A DNA stretch of 64,000 nt from Thauera sp. 2A1 (GTDB taxonomy: Bacteria > Pseudomonadota > Gammaproteobacteria > Burkholderiales > Rhodocyclaceae): assembly GCF_009469595.2 (NCBI RefSeq), contig NZ_SSXV01000004.1:124001-188000 (forward strand), written 5' to 3'. Positions within the stretch are counted from its first letter, which is position 1. Every line of letters starts with the position of its first letter. The notes under the pieces were generated by a model, which searched no databases, was not told the DNA's origin, and saw only the letters and a program-made list of their open reading frames with translations. Shown here piece after piece: positions 35,284 to 44,139 of the stretch. Both the position numbers and the translations under genes were made by a program.

Positions 35284-37436
35284 GCTTCGGCCTCTTCAGC
35301 CGCGGCCATCTGCTTGAAGTCGTCCAGCAGGTCGTCGGGCAGCGCCTTGTCCTGCAAGCCGGGGACGCCCTGGTTCTCCCACCAGTCTCCTGCCTCGACG
35401 TAGTGTTGCCGCATGTAGCCGGCCAGCTCCTGGAGATCCCTCGGCATGGCTTCGTCGGGGTCGGGTGCCGGCAGCGGCATGCGGACTTTCCAAAGGTTGC
35501 CGCCCTCGATCAGCGCGAAGCATTGTCCCTTGGGTAGGGCCACCACATGCGCCGGCTCGATCAACGGCACGCTGTTGCTGCTGATGCGGTCCTGGGTGTT
35601 GGAGGTGAACGCGGTATTGCCGTGCGGGTCGGAGCTGTCGGTGGCGCCGCTCATAAGTGCCGTGGCATACACCTCGACCTTGGGCAGTTGTCGCGTCAGC
35701 AGCTCGGCAGTGGCGGTCTCGCGCACGCGCAGCATGAACAGGTTGTTGAAGTTGCCGACCACCTGGCCGGCCTTGGCACGGTTGCCGATGCGCGCCTCGA
35801 TGTCGCTCAAGGTCTGCGTGTAGGCCGTCACCTGCACGCCGGCACCGCCGCCCTTGTTGACCATCGGAATGAACTCGTCGCCCATGAGTTCATTGAATTC
35901 GTCGGCGTGGACGTTGATCGGAATCTTGGTGCCCGCCGCTGCGCCGGGTAGCCCGTCGTCGATGCCGAACTTGTAGATGTGACCGGCGACCGAGACCAGA
36001 TCGCTGAACATCGAGTTGCCCACCGCCGCCGCGACCTCGGCGTCGGACAGCGCATCCAGCCCCACGTAGACCACCGCGCGTTTGCGGATGACCTGCATCC
36101 AGTCGAAGATCGGTCGCGGGTCGGACAGGTCGGAATAGTTCGGTGCGAGCAGTTGCGCGATCTTGCCGGTGGTGAGCTTCTCCAGCAGCGGCAGCAGCGA
36201 AGCGACGATCTTGTCGAAGTACGTCCGGTCGTAGCGCACGGCGCTGCGCAGACCGTCGAGCACGGGGTCATAGACGCGCACTTGGGACAGGTACTGTTCG
36301 AGGGCCACCACGCGCTTCTCGCGCCCGATCATGTTGCGCGGGATGTTCTTGTCGTTCAGCTTCGCTTCGAGCTGGACGATGACCTCCCAGGCCTTAGGCT
36401 CGCTTTTGGCGAAGTAGTGCTGGGCGTACTCGATGAACAGCGCGTCGATGTTGATGACGTGGCGCTGGATCAGCAGGTAGTCCGGCCGCTGCCCCAGCTC
36501 GACCAGGGCGCGGGCGATGATGTTGACGAAGCGCCAGGCGAATTCGCGGAACGCGGCGCTGTTGCCTTCGCCCGAGAGCTGTCCGGCGATGCGCGTGGCC
36601 ACCTCGGAGATCCGCCCGAACCGGCCCACAGCGTTGTAGCGTGCTGAGATGTCGGGCCAGCCCAGATGAAACACGTAGAACTCGCCTTCGCGCCCGGCGC
36701 GCTTGGCCTCGACGTACATGCGCTTCAACAGGTCCGCATCGCCCTTGGGGTCGAAGACGATCACCACCTCGTGCTCGCCGCGGACCTTGCGGCGGATGTC
36801 CTGGGTGATGAACAGCTCGGCCAGCCGCGTCTTGCCCACGCGCGTGGTGCCCAGCACCAGGGAGTGGCCGACGCGCTCGCCCAGCGGCAGCGTGACGTCG
36901 ACCTCATGCGGCTCGATGCCGTGCAGGCGCGGCAGCCCGCCGACCGGCGGCAGCGGCCGCGCCGGGTTGAGCGGGCTGTCCCAGGCCAGCGCGCGCGCCA
37001 GCGTCGAGACGGGAAACGGCGCGAACTCTAGCCGCTCCTCCAGCCGCCGGGCGGCCCGGTAGATCGCCGTCGGCTCGACATAGCGGCGGAACTCCGGCCG
37101 GTAGGTCTGCATCAGCCGGTGTGTGTGCCGCTGCTCCCAGCGAAAACCCCGGCCGACGAACAGCCGTTGCTGACTCACCGGCACGTCGCGGCTGGTCATC
37201 ACGTAGCGCGGCAGACGGCGGATGTTGCGGCGATAGCGCAGGATCGCCCAGGCATCGCGCAGGCGAATCGCGCCGAAGGTCAGGAAGGCAAGCGCCGCGC
37301 CCAGGCCGAGCAGCGGGTTCAGCGCGAGCGACCACGGTGCCACCAGGCACAGAATCGCGGCGCCGGTGCAGACCGCCACGGTATAAAGCTCCACCGCTGG
37401 CCGCAGCAGAACCTCGACCGCATGCGGTTGGGCCAT
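35280..37436 (-). CDS. traD: Conjugative coupling factor TraD, PFGI-1 class (TIGR03743)
   Basis: A 718-residue type IV coupling protein. The N terminus has two membrane segments (about residues 15-55); Walker A 'TTRVGKTR' lies near residue 195 and Walker B 'VIVFDPKGDADL' follows. The TraD-like C-terminal region holds the second ATPase lobe ('INVHADEFNELMG'). It links the relaxosome, encoded elsewhere on the ICE, to the mating pore and pumps DNA. It sits 8 bases after the TIGR03765 gene and is coupled to TIGR03747. Confidence 0.95.
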   Translation of the reverse strand: MAQPHAVEVLLRPAVELYTVAVCTGAAILCLVAPWSLALNPLLGLGAALAFLTFGAIRLRDAWAILRYRRNIRRLPRYVMTSRDVPVSQQRLFVGRGFRWEQRHTHRLMQTYRPEFRRYVEPTAIYRAARRLEERLEFAPFPVSTLARALAWDSPLNPARPLPPVGGLPRLHGIEPHEVDVTLPLGERVGHSLVLGTTRVGKTRLAELFITQDIRRKVRGEHEVVIVFDPKGDADLLKRMYVEAKRAGREGEFYVFHLGWPDISARYNAVGRFGRISEVATRIAGQLSGEGNSAAFREFAWRFVNIIARALVELGQRPDYLLIQRHVINIDALFIEYAQHYFAKSEPKAWEVIVQLEAKLNDKNIPRNMIGREKRVVALEQYLSQVRVYDPVLDGLRSAVRYDRTYFDKIVASLLPLLEKLTTGKIAQLLAPNYSDLSDPRPIFDWMQVIRKRAVVYVGLDALSDAEVAAAVGNSMFSDLVSVAGHIYKFGIDDGLPGAAAGTKIPINVHADEFNELMGDEFIPMVNKGGGAGVQVTAYTQTLSDIEARIGNRAKAGQVVGNFNNLFMLRVRETATAELLTRQLPKVEVYATALMSGATDSSDPHGNTAFTSNTQDRISSNSVPLIEPAHVVALPKGQCFALIEGGNLWKVRMPLPAPDPDEAMPRDLQELAGYMRQHYVEAGDWWENQGVPGLQDKALPDDLLDDFKQMAAAEEAEA

Positions 37437-37444
37437 TTGCGCAC

Positions 37445-37978
37445 CTACTGCTCGACGCCGGTGGACGTGATGAGCACCGGGTAGTGGCGCAGGCCCAGGC
37501 GCTGGGCCAGGTCGTCGCCGGAGGCCGGCGAGAGGGTCAGGCCGGGCGCCAGCCTGCGCAGCGCCGTCAGCGCGGCCATCGACTCCACGTTGACCACCAG
37601 GCCCACGGCCTGCAGCTCGCGCAGCGCGGCCTGCCGCTGCCGCAGCCAGGCGCGCGAACGCTCGTCGTCGCCGATCAGGAACAGCGCCGTCAGGCCCGGC
37701 GCCCGGATGACGCGGCGCTGCACCTCGCCCGGCGACAGTTGCGTCGAGCGCACCGGCAGCATGGCGGCTTCGGCGTCGGCCGCGTTGCCCACGCGAGGGG
37801 CCGGCATCGAGGCCGGCGGTGCGGCCTGATCCGGCTGAGGATTCAGCGACTGGTAGTACGGCAGCGCGGAGGTGCCGCCGCGGTCTTCGACGATGATCAG
37901 CGGCGCAGAGACGGTCTGGGCGAAGACGGCGGTCGTGGACAGCAGCCCGATGGCGGCGATGAGGACGATGTGGTTCAT
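37445..37978 (-). CDS. TIGR03765 family integrating conjugative element protein
   Basis: A 177-residue exported protein with a signal peptide (about residues 1-21, Ala-x-Ala-like end). The mature part is Pro/Ala-rich and ends in an alpha/beta domain ('TALFLIGDDERSRAWL', 'YPVLITSTGVEQ'). The C-terminal motif 'HYPVLIT' is shared by the family. It overlaps the transglycosylase gene by four bases. Exact role unknown; it belongs with the coupling-protein cluster. Confidence 0.85.
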   Translation of the reverse strand: MNHIVLIAAIGLLSTTAVFAQTVSAPLIIVEDRGGTSALPYYQSLNPQPDQAAPPASMPAPRVGNAADAEAAMLPVRSTQLSPGEVQRRVIRAPGLTALFLIGDDERSRAWLRQRQAALRELQAVGLVVNVESMAALTALRRLAPGLTLSPASGDDLAQRLGLRHYPVLITSTGVEQ

Positions 37979-38595
37979 GGCGTGGTGGCCTGGAGGGTTG
38001 GAACGGGAACGCCGGGGTCGAGCACGCGGGTCAGGTGCCGATGCACACTGCGCCGGTAGCGCGCCGCGGGTGCCCCGCCGGCGGGCCGGTGGTAGCGGCC
38101 GATGGCAAGCAGCCAGTCCTCGCCCGGTGTGTGCTGTTCGCGCAGGATTTCCGCAGCGATGGCGAGGTTGCGGTACGGGTCCAGCAGCTCGCAGGGCTGC
38201 GTGTAGCGATGCGTGTGGTAGCCGAGATTGACCTGGCCGAGGCCGGCGTCAATGCGATTGGCCGGCGTGTGGGCGAGCGCACGGTGCAGCCCCGCGCAGG
38301 CCTCGGCGCGGGTGGCATAGCGCTGCGGCGTGCCGGCGACGTTGAGCGTCCACGGCCAGGGGATCAGACGCCCGCGCAGCATGGCGCCGCTCTCCTGCAA
38401 GGCCACCGCGTACAGCACCGCCGCCGGCACGTCTGCGCGATGCGCCGCCAGTCGATAGGCCGGCGGCGGCACTTCCCGCGCTAGGGCGGCCATCGCCCAG
38501 CCGCCGGTGGCGAGCAGCAGCACAGCGCTGGCGCAGCGGATGACGACGCGGGACGGCCGACGCTCCCGGCCCGGAGTACCTATTGCCGCTGCCAT
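37975..38595 (-). CDS. Lytic transglycosylase (SLT domain) of the transfer system
   Basis: A 206-residue exported enzyme that opens peptidoglycan for the mating pore. An N-terminal hydrophobic stretch (about residues 19-38) serves as signal or anchor. The SLT domain shows the catalytic Glu in 'YAVALQESG' and the Gly-x-x-Gln motif in 'DAGLGQVNLGYH'. I chose the ATG at 38595; a longer frame upstream overlaps the TIGR03759 gene and has no support. VirB1-like proteins occupy this position in ICEs of this class. Confidence 0.88.
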   Translation of the reverse strand: MAAAIGTPGRERRPSRVVIRCASAVLLLATGGWAMAALAREVPPPAYRLAAHRADVPAAVLYAVALQESGAMLRGRLIPWPWTLNVAGTPQRYATRAEACAGLHRALAHTPANRIDAGLGQVNLGYHTHRYTQPCELLDPYRNLAIAAEILREQHTPGEDWLLAIGRYHRPAGGAPAARYRRSVHRHLTRVLDPGVPVPTLQATTP

Positions 38596-39299
38596 TGGCC
38601 GTTCACCTCGCGCACCACGGCCGGCAGCTCGCCGGGCAGGCCGAGCGACAGCCAGCGCCCCGCATCGTGGTTGAGCGTGATGGTGCGGGCGCGCACCCTG
38701 GCCGGGTCGATGCCCGCCTGGGTGGCCCACTGCCGGATGCGCGCGTCGTCCTGACGGCTGCCGACCATGTAGAGATCGAAGTCCGTGCCGGCCGCCTGCA
38801 ATTGCTGCACGCGCTGCGCGCACGGTGCGCAGTCGGCCTTGACGAAGACCGCCAGGCGCCCGGAGCCGGTGTTGCCGGCACCCTGCGCCTTGGCGCCGGG
38901 CAGGCTCACGCGCGGCTGGCCGGGAAACAGGCGCTGCCACGCCGCGTCGTAGGCCCGCTGGTAGGCCAGCGTCTTGCCGACGCGCCGGGCCTCGGCCTGC
39001 ACCTGCAGCTCGGCGTAGCGCCTGCGCTCCTCCTCGCTGCGGGCCTCGATGCCCAGCGTCGTGAGCGGATCGAGCTGGGGCGAATAGACCCCGAGCGGCC
39101 CCTGCATCAGTTGCCGGTAACGCGCCCACTCCTCGGAGCGAAGCCCCCACTCCCGCGCCTGCCTCTCGTCGAGCGCGGCATCAGCGCCCGGCTGCACTTG
39201 AACGGGCACCATGCGCGAGTTCGTCACCGGGGCCGGTTGGGCGGATGCGCCGAAAGTGGCGAACAGGACGACGGCAGCGAGCAACGGCCGCAGGTTCAT
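38580..39299 (-). CDS. TIGR03759 family integrating conjugative element protein
   Basis: A 239-residue exported protein with a signal peptide (about residues 1-21). The N-terminal half is helical and Arg/Gln-rich; the C-terminal half is thioredoxin-like with a CxxC pair in 'VKADCAPCAQRV' (about residue 155). The CxxC suggests thiol chemistry, possibly with the DsbA-like protein of the second transfer module. It overlaps the transglycosylase by 16 bases. Confidence 0.85.
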   Translation of the reverse strand: MNLRPLLAAVVLFATFGASAQPAPVTNSRMVPVQVQPGADAALDERQAREWGLRSEEWARYRQLMQGPLGVYSPQLDPLTTLGIEARSEEERRRYAELQVQAEARRVGKTLAYQRAYDAAWQRLFPGQPRVSLPGAKAQGAGNTGSGRLAVFVKADCAPCAQRVQQLQAAGTDFDLYMVGSRQDDARIRQWATQAGIDPARVRARTITLNHDAGRWLSLGLPGELPAVVREVNGQWQRQ

Positions 39300-39308
39300 G
39301 GCGACCTC

Positions 39309-39956
39309 CTACGGCACCGCAACGCGCTGCGTCTGGCCGTTCACCTGGAACACGCCCGCCTGCGCCTCGATGGACTGCAGTTGCCAGCCGCCCGCGGCGT
39401 CGCCCTCGCGCAGCAGCCGGGCGCCCGCGAGCGAGGCCGCGGCGGTGGAGGTGATCGACAGAAAGCGCTCGCCTCCCCGCAGCTCCACGCCGAGCACCCG
39501 GAACGGCGGCTCCGGCACCTTGGGCTTCGTCGCAACCGGAGTGCGCGGGCGAGCGGCGGATGCCACCTGCCGGGTTTTCTCCAGGCGGGTTTCGATTGCG
39601 TTCACGCGCGCCAGCAGCGTCTGCAGGTCGACGGCCAAGGCCCTCGCCTCATCGGCCTCTTCGAGGCGCGTCATCCGTTCGTCCAGCGCCTGCCGCGCGT
39701 TGGCGAATTCGGCCTGGCTGATCGGCACCGGCCGGCGCTTGTCCGCATTGGCCTGGTGTTCGAGATCGGCCACGCGCAGGCCCAGCGCCTTGACCTGCGC
39801 ATCCTGTGCGCTGCTCTGGGTCTGTTCGGCGAGCCGAGACAGGCCGACGCTGTTGATGAGTGCCACGGCACTGATGAGCAGCAGCCAGAAGGCCGCGGCG
39901 ATCTTGAGCCAGCGCGTGCGGGAATTGCGCTCGGATGGCGCCTGGGGAAAGGTCAT
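39309..39956 (-). CDS. Conserved ICE inner-membrane protein with PilP-like C-terminal domain
   Basis: A 215-residue protein with one membrane anchor (about residues 18-38), a coiled coil (about 45-125) and a beta-rich C-terminal domain starting at 'FRVLGVELRGGERFLSI'. The last part resembles PilP/type II secretion alignment domains, a likeness I judge by eye. It is coupled to the pilL-like gene by a four-base overlap and lies 9 bases before the TIGR03759 gene. Proposed role: assembly protein of the ICE envelope complex. Confidence 0.6.
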   Translation of the reverse strand: MTFPQAPSERNSRTRWLKIAAAFWLLLISAVALINSVGLSRLAEQTQSSAQDAQVKALGLRVADLEHQANADKRRPVPISQAEFANARQALDERMTRLEEADEARALAVDLQTLLARVNAIETRLEKTRQVASAARPRTPVATKPKVPEPPFRVLGVELRGGERFLSITSTAAASLAGARLLREGDAAGGWQLQSIEAQAGVFQVNGQTQRVAVP

Positions 39957-40528
39957 GGCTGCATCTCCTCGGGCCGGTCGGCGTCCGGCGCGGGCGTGGC
40001 GGTGCCGGGCGGGTTGGCGGAAAGGAAGGTGGGAGCACCGTGCCGGCTGAAGCAGACCTGGCGGGTCAAGTCATCGACCGACAGCTCCCAGGCCGGGCCG
40101 GCAAGGGTCAGCAAGGCATCGCGCAGCATCAGCGGACCCAGGCGCAGGTGTGCGGCAGGCAGCGGCAGCGCGTAGAGCGTGGCGGCTTCGGTCGCATCGC
40201 AGAGCCGGTAGCCGGAGCGCAGCAACACGTGGCGCATGGCATCGCCCACAGTTGCGTCCGCCGTGGTGGGGATGGAGATGTCGATGACCTGCTGCAGCAG
40301 GTCACGCTGCGCGGCGTCGGGTACCAGCTCGATCAGCGTGTAGCGGCCGTAGCGGGCGATCAGGATCAGGCCCGGAGCAGGCTCGTCCGCAGGGCTTTCG
40401 ATGATCCCTGCCTGTCCTTGCGGCTGTTCCGTGGTGGCGCAGCCGGCCGCCAACATAGCCCCAGCCGAAAGTAGACCGACAGTAGCCAGTCGGTGAACAA
40501 TGGGGTGGAAAGGTGAAGATCGATGCAT
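39953..40528 (-). CDS. PilL-like N-terminal domain lipoprotein (TIGR03748-like)
   Basis: A 191-residue lipoprotein: signal peptide ending in 'LAAGC' (Cys near residue 29), then a domain with 'RYGRYTLIELVPDAAQRDLL' that marks the PilL N-terminal region of this ICE class. It is the first gene of the operon that runs to TIGR03747. A GGAG ribosome site lies seven bases before the ATG, but it is inside a seven-base-pair hairpin (40533-40552), so translation may be controlled. Confidence 0.8.
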   Translation of the reverse strand: MHRSSPFHPIVHRLATVGLLSAGAMLAAGCATTEQPQGQAGIIESPADEPAPGLILIARYGRYTLIELVPDAAQRDLLQQVIDISIPTTADATVGDAMRHVLLRSGYRLCDATEAATLYALPLPAAHLRLGPLMLRDALLTLAGPAWELSVDDLTRQVCFSRHGAPTFLSANPPGTATPAPDADRPEEMQP

Positions 40529-40532
40529 GATT

Positions 40533-40552
40533 CGGCTCCTGTAGCGGAGCCG
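40533..40552 (-). promoter_or_regulatory. Hairpin covering the pilL ribosome binding site
   Basis: Minus-strand reading: CGGCTCC, six-base loop, GGAGCCG, then four bases and the ATG. The GGAG of the second arm is the only good Shine-Dalgarno for the gene. Folding would hide it, so the first gene of the pilL-traD operon may be limited by RNA structure. Confidence 0.5.
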
Positions 40553-40714
40553 ACACCTTCGATGCGTGAGAAGTCGAAGGCAGCAAAGAAAGGGAACCGG
40601 CGCTCAACCATCTTCTTTCTAACCAACCAGATGATGCGCGCTATTTAATGATTAGCAATAGATGACGATTTGAGGCAGCCAGAGTGGATTGCCTACTTGA
40701 ATCAGCCTCTTTCT

Positions 40715-40744
40715 TTGACTGCAATATAGCTTTCGGGCTATATT
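40715..40744 (+). promoter_or_regulatory. Sigma70 promoter with operator-like palindrome for the XRE operon
   Basis: TTGACT (40715-40720), an 18-base spacer and TATATT (40739-40744) form a good sigma70 promoter. A perfect inverted repeat, AATATAGC (40723-40730) and GCTATATT (40737-40744) around a six-base centre, fills the spacer and the -10. It lies about 90 bases before the XRE gene. Binding there would block RNA polymerase, so I infer autorepression by the XRE protein. Confidence 0.7.
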
Positions 40745-40831
40745 TCTCCGGCCGAGCTGGAGTCGATTGCATGGCTGGGTCGTGGCGGTTCTGTATCGCT
40801 GGTACCTCGATTCTGAATATGGGGAAATTTG

Positions 40832-41197
40832 ATGGCTTTTACTCGTAACCGCGGATCAGGCGATCCGAACGAGCCGCCCAAGCCTATGGTTTCGCACGAG
40901 GTCGAAGGTTTGCGAGAGTTGCGGCAACTCGCCGGCAAGGGGCAAGCCGACATCGCATCTGCTCTGAACATCAAACAGCCATCGGTATCCAAGATCGAGA
41001 AGCAAACCGACATGTATCTCTCGACGTTACGCAGCTATGTCGAAGCCATCGGGGGGGAGCTGGAATTGACTGTCAAGCTGCCAGAACGGCCGGTGCTGCG
41101 CATCCATCATCTCGGTACAGTTTCGGCTGTCATGGCGGCAAAGCTGTCGACCCGGAGAAAAAATGACGAATCGTCGCCAAGGCGGCGCCATGGATGA
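40832..41197 (+). CDS. XRE-family transcriptional regulator
   Basis: A 121-residue protein with a Cro/CI-type HTH at about residues 30-80 ('LRELRQLAGKGQADIASAL', 'KQPSVSKIEKQ', 'YVEAIGGELEL'). A disordered basic tail follows. I chose the ATG at 40832; a TTG directly before it is possible. It overlaps the ABC-3C gene by 35 bases and is the first gene of that operon, so it probably controls its expression, like the regulators of many toxic defence operons. No toxin gene of the HigB type is found upstream. Confidence 0.8.
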   Translation: MAFTRNRGSGDPNEPPKPMVSHEVEGLRELRQLAGKGQADIASALNIKQPSVSKIEKQTDMYLSTLRSYVEAIGGELELTVKLPERPVLRIHHLGTVSAVMAAKLSTRRKNDESSPRRRHG

Positions 41198-42101
41198 ACT
41201 GCAGCGATCCATCTACGTCGATCGGTTCCGTTTGGCGTTCCATACCCAGAAGGGTACCGCTTTTCAGGACTGGTTCGTGCGTCTGGCGGGCTACGCCTTC
41301 GGCCCCGATTTCGAGGAGGTTCGCCCCTATGGTCTTTATGGGGATCTGAAATGCGATGGACTTCGGATTAGCACGGGCTCGGTGTTCCAGTGCTATGCGC
41401 CCGAGGCGATGAAGGAAACCGAGCTTATCGCGAAGATCAATGGGGATTTCCATGGCGCCCGCGTGCATTGGGCCGACAACATGCAGGAATGGGTGCTCGT
41501 CCACAATGATGGCCGTGGCCTGCCGCCTAACGCCGTTCAGCATCTCGATGGCCTTCGCAATGCCTACGCGCCGCTCAAGATCGCGACTTGGTCCGAGCCA
41601 GAACTGCTCACGCTCGCCATGGGCCTTGATCTGTCTGCCCTTCAGGCCCTCTTTGGCCCCGCCGCCTCAATCGCCATTGTGGACCGGCTTGTCATGTCTG
41701 ATCTGGTGCCAATTATCGAGGCGCTTCAACGGCAGGAACCTAATCCGGGTGATCCACCCCTGACACCGCCCTCGTCAGAGAAGCTGGAGAAGAATGCGCT
41801 CTCGGATGAGTCCGGTCTCTTTCTGCGAATTGGTCGTCGCAAATCTGCGCTCGCCGATGCCTTCTTCCGCAAGAGCCCGCGCCCCGATCTCGGTGAGCGC
41901 ATCGCCGAAGCCTTCCGTCTGCGTTATGCGGAGTTGAAGGCGCTTGACCTGCCGGCCGACACGATCTTCAGGCATCTTCAGGACTATGCCGGATTCAATG
42001 GCGAGCCCAAGCGTCAGGGCGCAGCTCTAGCGGTTCTCGCGTATTTCTTCGATAGCTGCGACATCTTCGAAGACCCGATTGCTTCCGTGGAGGCGTCATG
42101 A
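41163..42101 (+). CDS. ABC-three component (ABC-3C) system C-terminal-domain effector-side protein
   Basis: A 312-residue protein. Its start 'DRFRLAFHTQKGTAFQDWFVRL' and the following 'LKCDGLRISTGSVFQCYAPE' resemble the N-terminal, nuclease-like domain found in ABC-3C components that pair with a middle component and an SMC-like ATPase. I see Asp and Lys in 'GDLKCDG' and Gln in 'VFQCYAPE', which would fit a variant PD-(D/E)XK core, but this is tentative. I chose ATG 41163 (GGAG five bases before). It overlaps the next gene by four bases. Confidence 0.6.
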   Translation: MTNRRQGGAMDELQRSIYVDRFRLAFHTQKGTAFQDWFVRLAGYAFGPDFEEVRPYGLYGDLKCDGLRISTGSVFQCYAPEAMKETELIAKINGDFHGARVHWADNMQEWVLVHNDGRGLPPNAVQHLDGLRNAYAPLKIATWSEPELLTLAMGLDLSALQALFGPAASIAIVDRLVMSDLVPIIEALQRQEPNPGDPPLTPPSSEKLEKNALSDESGLFLRIGRRKSALADAFFRKSPRPDLGERIAEAFRLRYAELKALDLPADTIFRHLQDYAGFNGEPKRQGAALAVLAYFFDSCDIFEDPIASVEAS

Positions 42102-42343
42102 TTCTGCCGACGAAGCATGTTCGTTCCGACCGCGCACTCATTGGCGTCGGTGCAGAAGTCCTCGACATCCTTAAGCGGCCGCTGACTATGTCGCGGCTAT
42201 GGGACGAGGTGCGTGGCCGTCGCTCCCTGCACGCGCCCAATGCCCCAATTGACTACCAGTGGTTCGTCCTGTCGCTGGACCTGCTCTACATGATCGGCGC
42301 GCTTGAGTTCGATCGCGGCTTGGTGCGGAGGACTCGGCCATGA
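42098..42343 (+). CDS. ABC-3C middle component (MC6-like)
   Basis: An 81-residue protein: 'MILPTKHVRSDRALIGVGAEVLD' region followed by a winged-helix-like segment ('PLTMSRLWDEVRGRR', 'YQWFVLSLDLLYMIGALEF'). This is the pattern of the short middle-component proteins of ABC-3C systems. It overlaps both neighbours by four bases, so the three genes are one translational unit. It probably bridges the effector-side protein and the ATPase. Confidence 0.7.
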   Translation: MILPTKHVRSDRALIGVGAEVLDILKRPLTMSRLWDEVRGRRSLHAPNAPIDYQWFVLSLDLLYMIGALEFDRGLVRRTRP

Positions 42344-44103
42344 TCCGACGCTTTGGAAGCGATCTCGCTTCCTTCAAGGCGCTGAACTTCCAGCCCGGCT
42401 TGAACGTCCTGCTCGCCGACAAGAGCGAAGGTGCGAACGACCGACAGTCGAGAAACGGTGCAGGTAAGACCAGCTTTATCGAACTGGTGCATTTCCTGTT
42501 CGGAGCCGATGTGCGCAAGGAGAACATTTTCCGCTCGGAGGCGCTGGCACCTTGGACCTTCGACGTCACCGTCGACATCGCCGGCGAGACCGTATCGGCC
42601 GCCCGCAGTGGCACCAAGCCTAGCCGCATCCTCGTCAACGGGGCTGTGGAATCGTGGCCGATCGCGCCGCAATTTGATCAGCGCGCCGGATTGTTCGAAC
42701 TATCCAACGAAAATTGGAAGGCCAATCTCGGGCATCTCTGGTTTGGCTTGCCCATCTCGGCCGGCGATGAGGTCGAGCGCTTCCAGCCGTCGTTCCGTTC
42801 GCTCTTCTCCTACTTTGTCAGGCGGCAAAATGGCGGCGGTTTCCAGCAGCCGATGCAGCATTCGACGATGCAGCAAAGCTGGGACCAGCAGGTCTCGATC
42901 TGCTATTTGCTCGGTCTCGATTGGAGCATTCCTGGCCGGTTCCAGGAACTGAGGGCGCAGGAAAAGGTCGCGCAGGAATTACGGAAGGCTGCCCGCAGCG
43001 GCGACCTCGGCCGCTTCTTCGGTAAGGCCGCCGATCTTCGGACACGGCTAACTATCGCCGAGGCCCACGCCAAACGACTCCGCAGCCAGCTCGAAACGTT
43101 TGAGGTTGTGCCTGAATACAAGGCACTTGAGCAGGAAGCCAATGAGATCACGCGCGACATCGACAGCCTGAACGTAGAGAACGTGATCGATGGCAATCTC
43201 CTGCAACAGCTTCGAGCATCGTTGGCCGACGAAGACGCGCCGGATCTGGGTGATGTAACGAAGCTCTATGCCGAAGCCGGTGTCGTCCTGCCCGATATGG
43301 TACGGCGGCGTTTTGATGAGGTCGAACTCTTCCATCGGGCCATCATCGAAAACCGGCGCGCGCATTTGAATGCCGAGATCGCCTCGGCAGAGGCACGGGT
43401 TGTCGAGCGGGATCAGAGGATCTCCGAGCGCGACCGTCGGCGCCGGCAGATCATGGGAGTCCTGCGTTCCGGCGGGGCACTTGAGCATTATGTGTCCTTG
43501 CGTGAGGAAGCCGGAAGGGCCGAGGCCGAGGTCGAAGGATTGCGCCAACGGCTTGAAACCGCCGAGCGGATAGAAAGCACAAAGGCCGAACTCGATATCA
43601 AGCGAGCCAATCTGACCAAGGCGCTCCGCGACGACATCCATGAACGTAGCGACATCACCCGCGAAGCGATCCTTGCGTTTGAGTCGCTATCGGAATCCCT
43701 GTACGAAAAGGCCGGTAGCCTGACGATTTCCGAAACTGGAGGTGGTCCGCAATTCGAGGTCCATATCGATGGACAGCGAAGCAAGGGCATCACCAACATG
43801 CAGATTTTCTGCTTCGATCTCATGTTGACTGAGATCAGTTTGAAGAATGGGCGCGGCCCCGGCTTCCTGATTCACGACAGTCATCTGTTCGACGGCGTCG
43901 ATGAGCGTCAGGTCGCAAAGGCATTGCAACTTGGTGCTGAACGGGCGGAGGCGGCTGGTTTTCAATACATCGTCACGATGAACTCGGACGTGCTGCCACG
44001 TGAGGGGTTCAAGCCGGGCTTCGATATTCGCGCTCATGTCATGGACACGAAGCTGACTGATGCGACCGATACTGGAGGGTTGTTTGGTTTGCGCTTCGAG
44101 TAG
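42340..44103 (+). CDS. DUF2326-type SMC-like ATPase of the ABC-3C system
   Basis: A 587-residue ATPase of the RecN/SMC class. Walker A is in 'SRNGAGKTSFIE' (Gly40 to Thr44), long coiled coils span about 200-450, and the C-terminal lobe has a Walker B-like 'LIHDSHLFDGVD' (Asp513). The C-terminal region is DUF2326. It would sense DNA or protein ends and switch the nuclease-like partner, as proposed for ABC-3C systems. The operon is XRE, effector side, middle component, ATPase. Confidence 0.8.
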   Translation: MIRRFGSDLASFKALNFQPGLNVLLADKSEGANDRQSRNGAGKTSFIELVHFLFGADVRKENIFRSEALAPWTFDVTVDIAGETVSAARSGTKPSRILVNGAVESWPIAPQFDQRAGLFELSNENWKANLGHLWFGLPISAGDEVERFQPSFRSLFSYFVRRQNGGGFQQPMQHSTMQQSWDQQVSICYLLGLDWSIPGRFQELRAQEKVAQELRKAARSGDLGRFFGKAADLRTRLTIAEAHAKRLRSQLETFEVVPEYKALEQEANEITRDIDSLNVENVIDGNLLQQLRASLADEDAPDLGDVTKLYAEAGVVLPDMVRRRFDEVELFHRAIIENRRAHLNAEIASAEARVVERDQRISERDRRRRQIMGVLRSGGALEHYVSLREEAGRAEAEVEGLRQRLETAERIESTKAELDIKRANLTKALRDDIHERSDITREAILAFESLSESLYEKAGSLTISETGGGPQFEVHIDGQRSKGITNMQIFCFDLMLTEISLKNGRGPGFLIHDSHLFDGVDERQVAKALQLGAERAEAAGFQYIVTMNSDVLPREGFKPGFDIRAHVMDTKLTDATDTGGLFGLRFE

Positions 44104-44139
44104 CGTCCGCCATGCAGCCAAATATACTAAGATTAAAAA

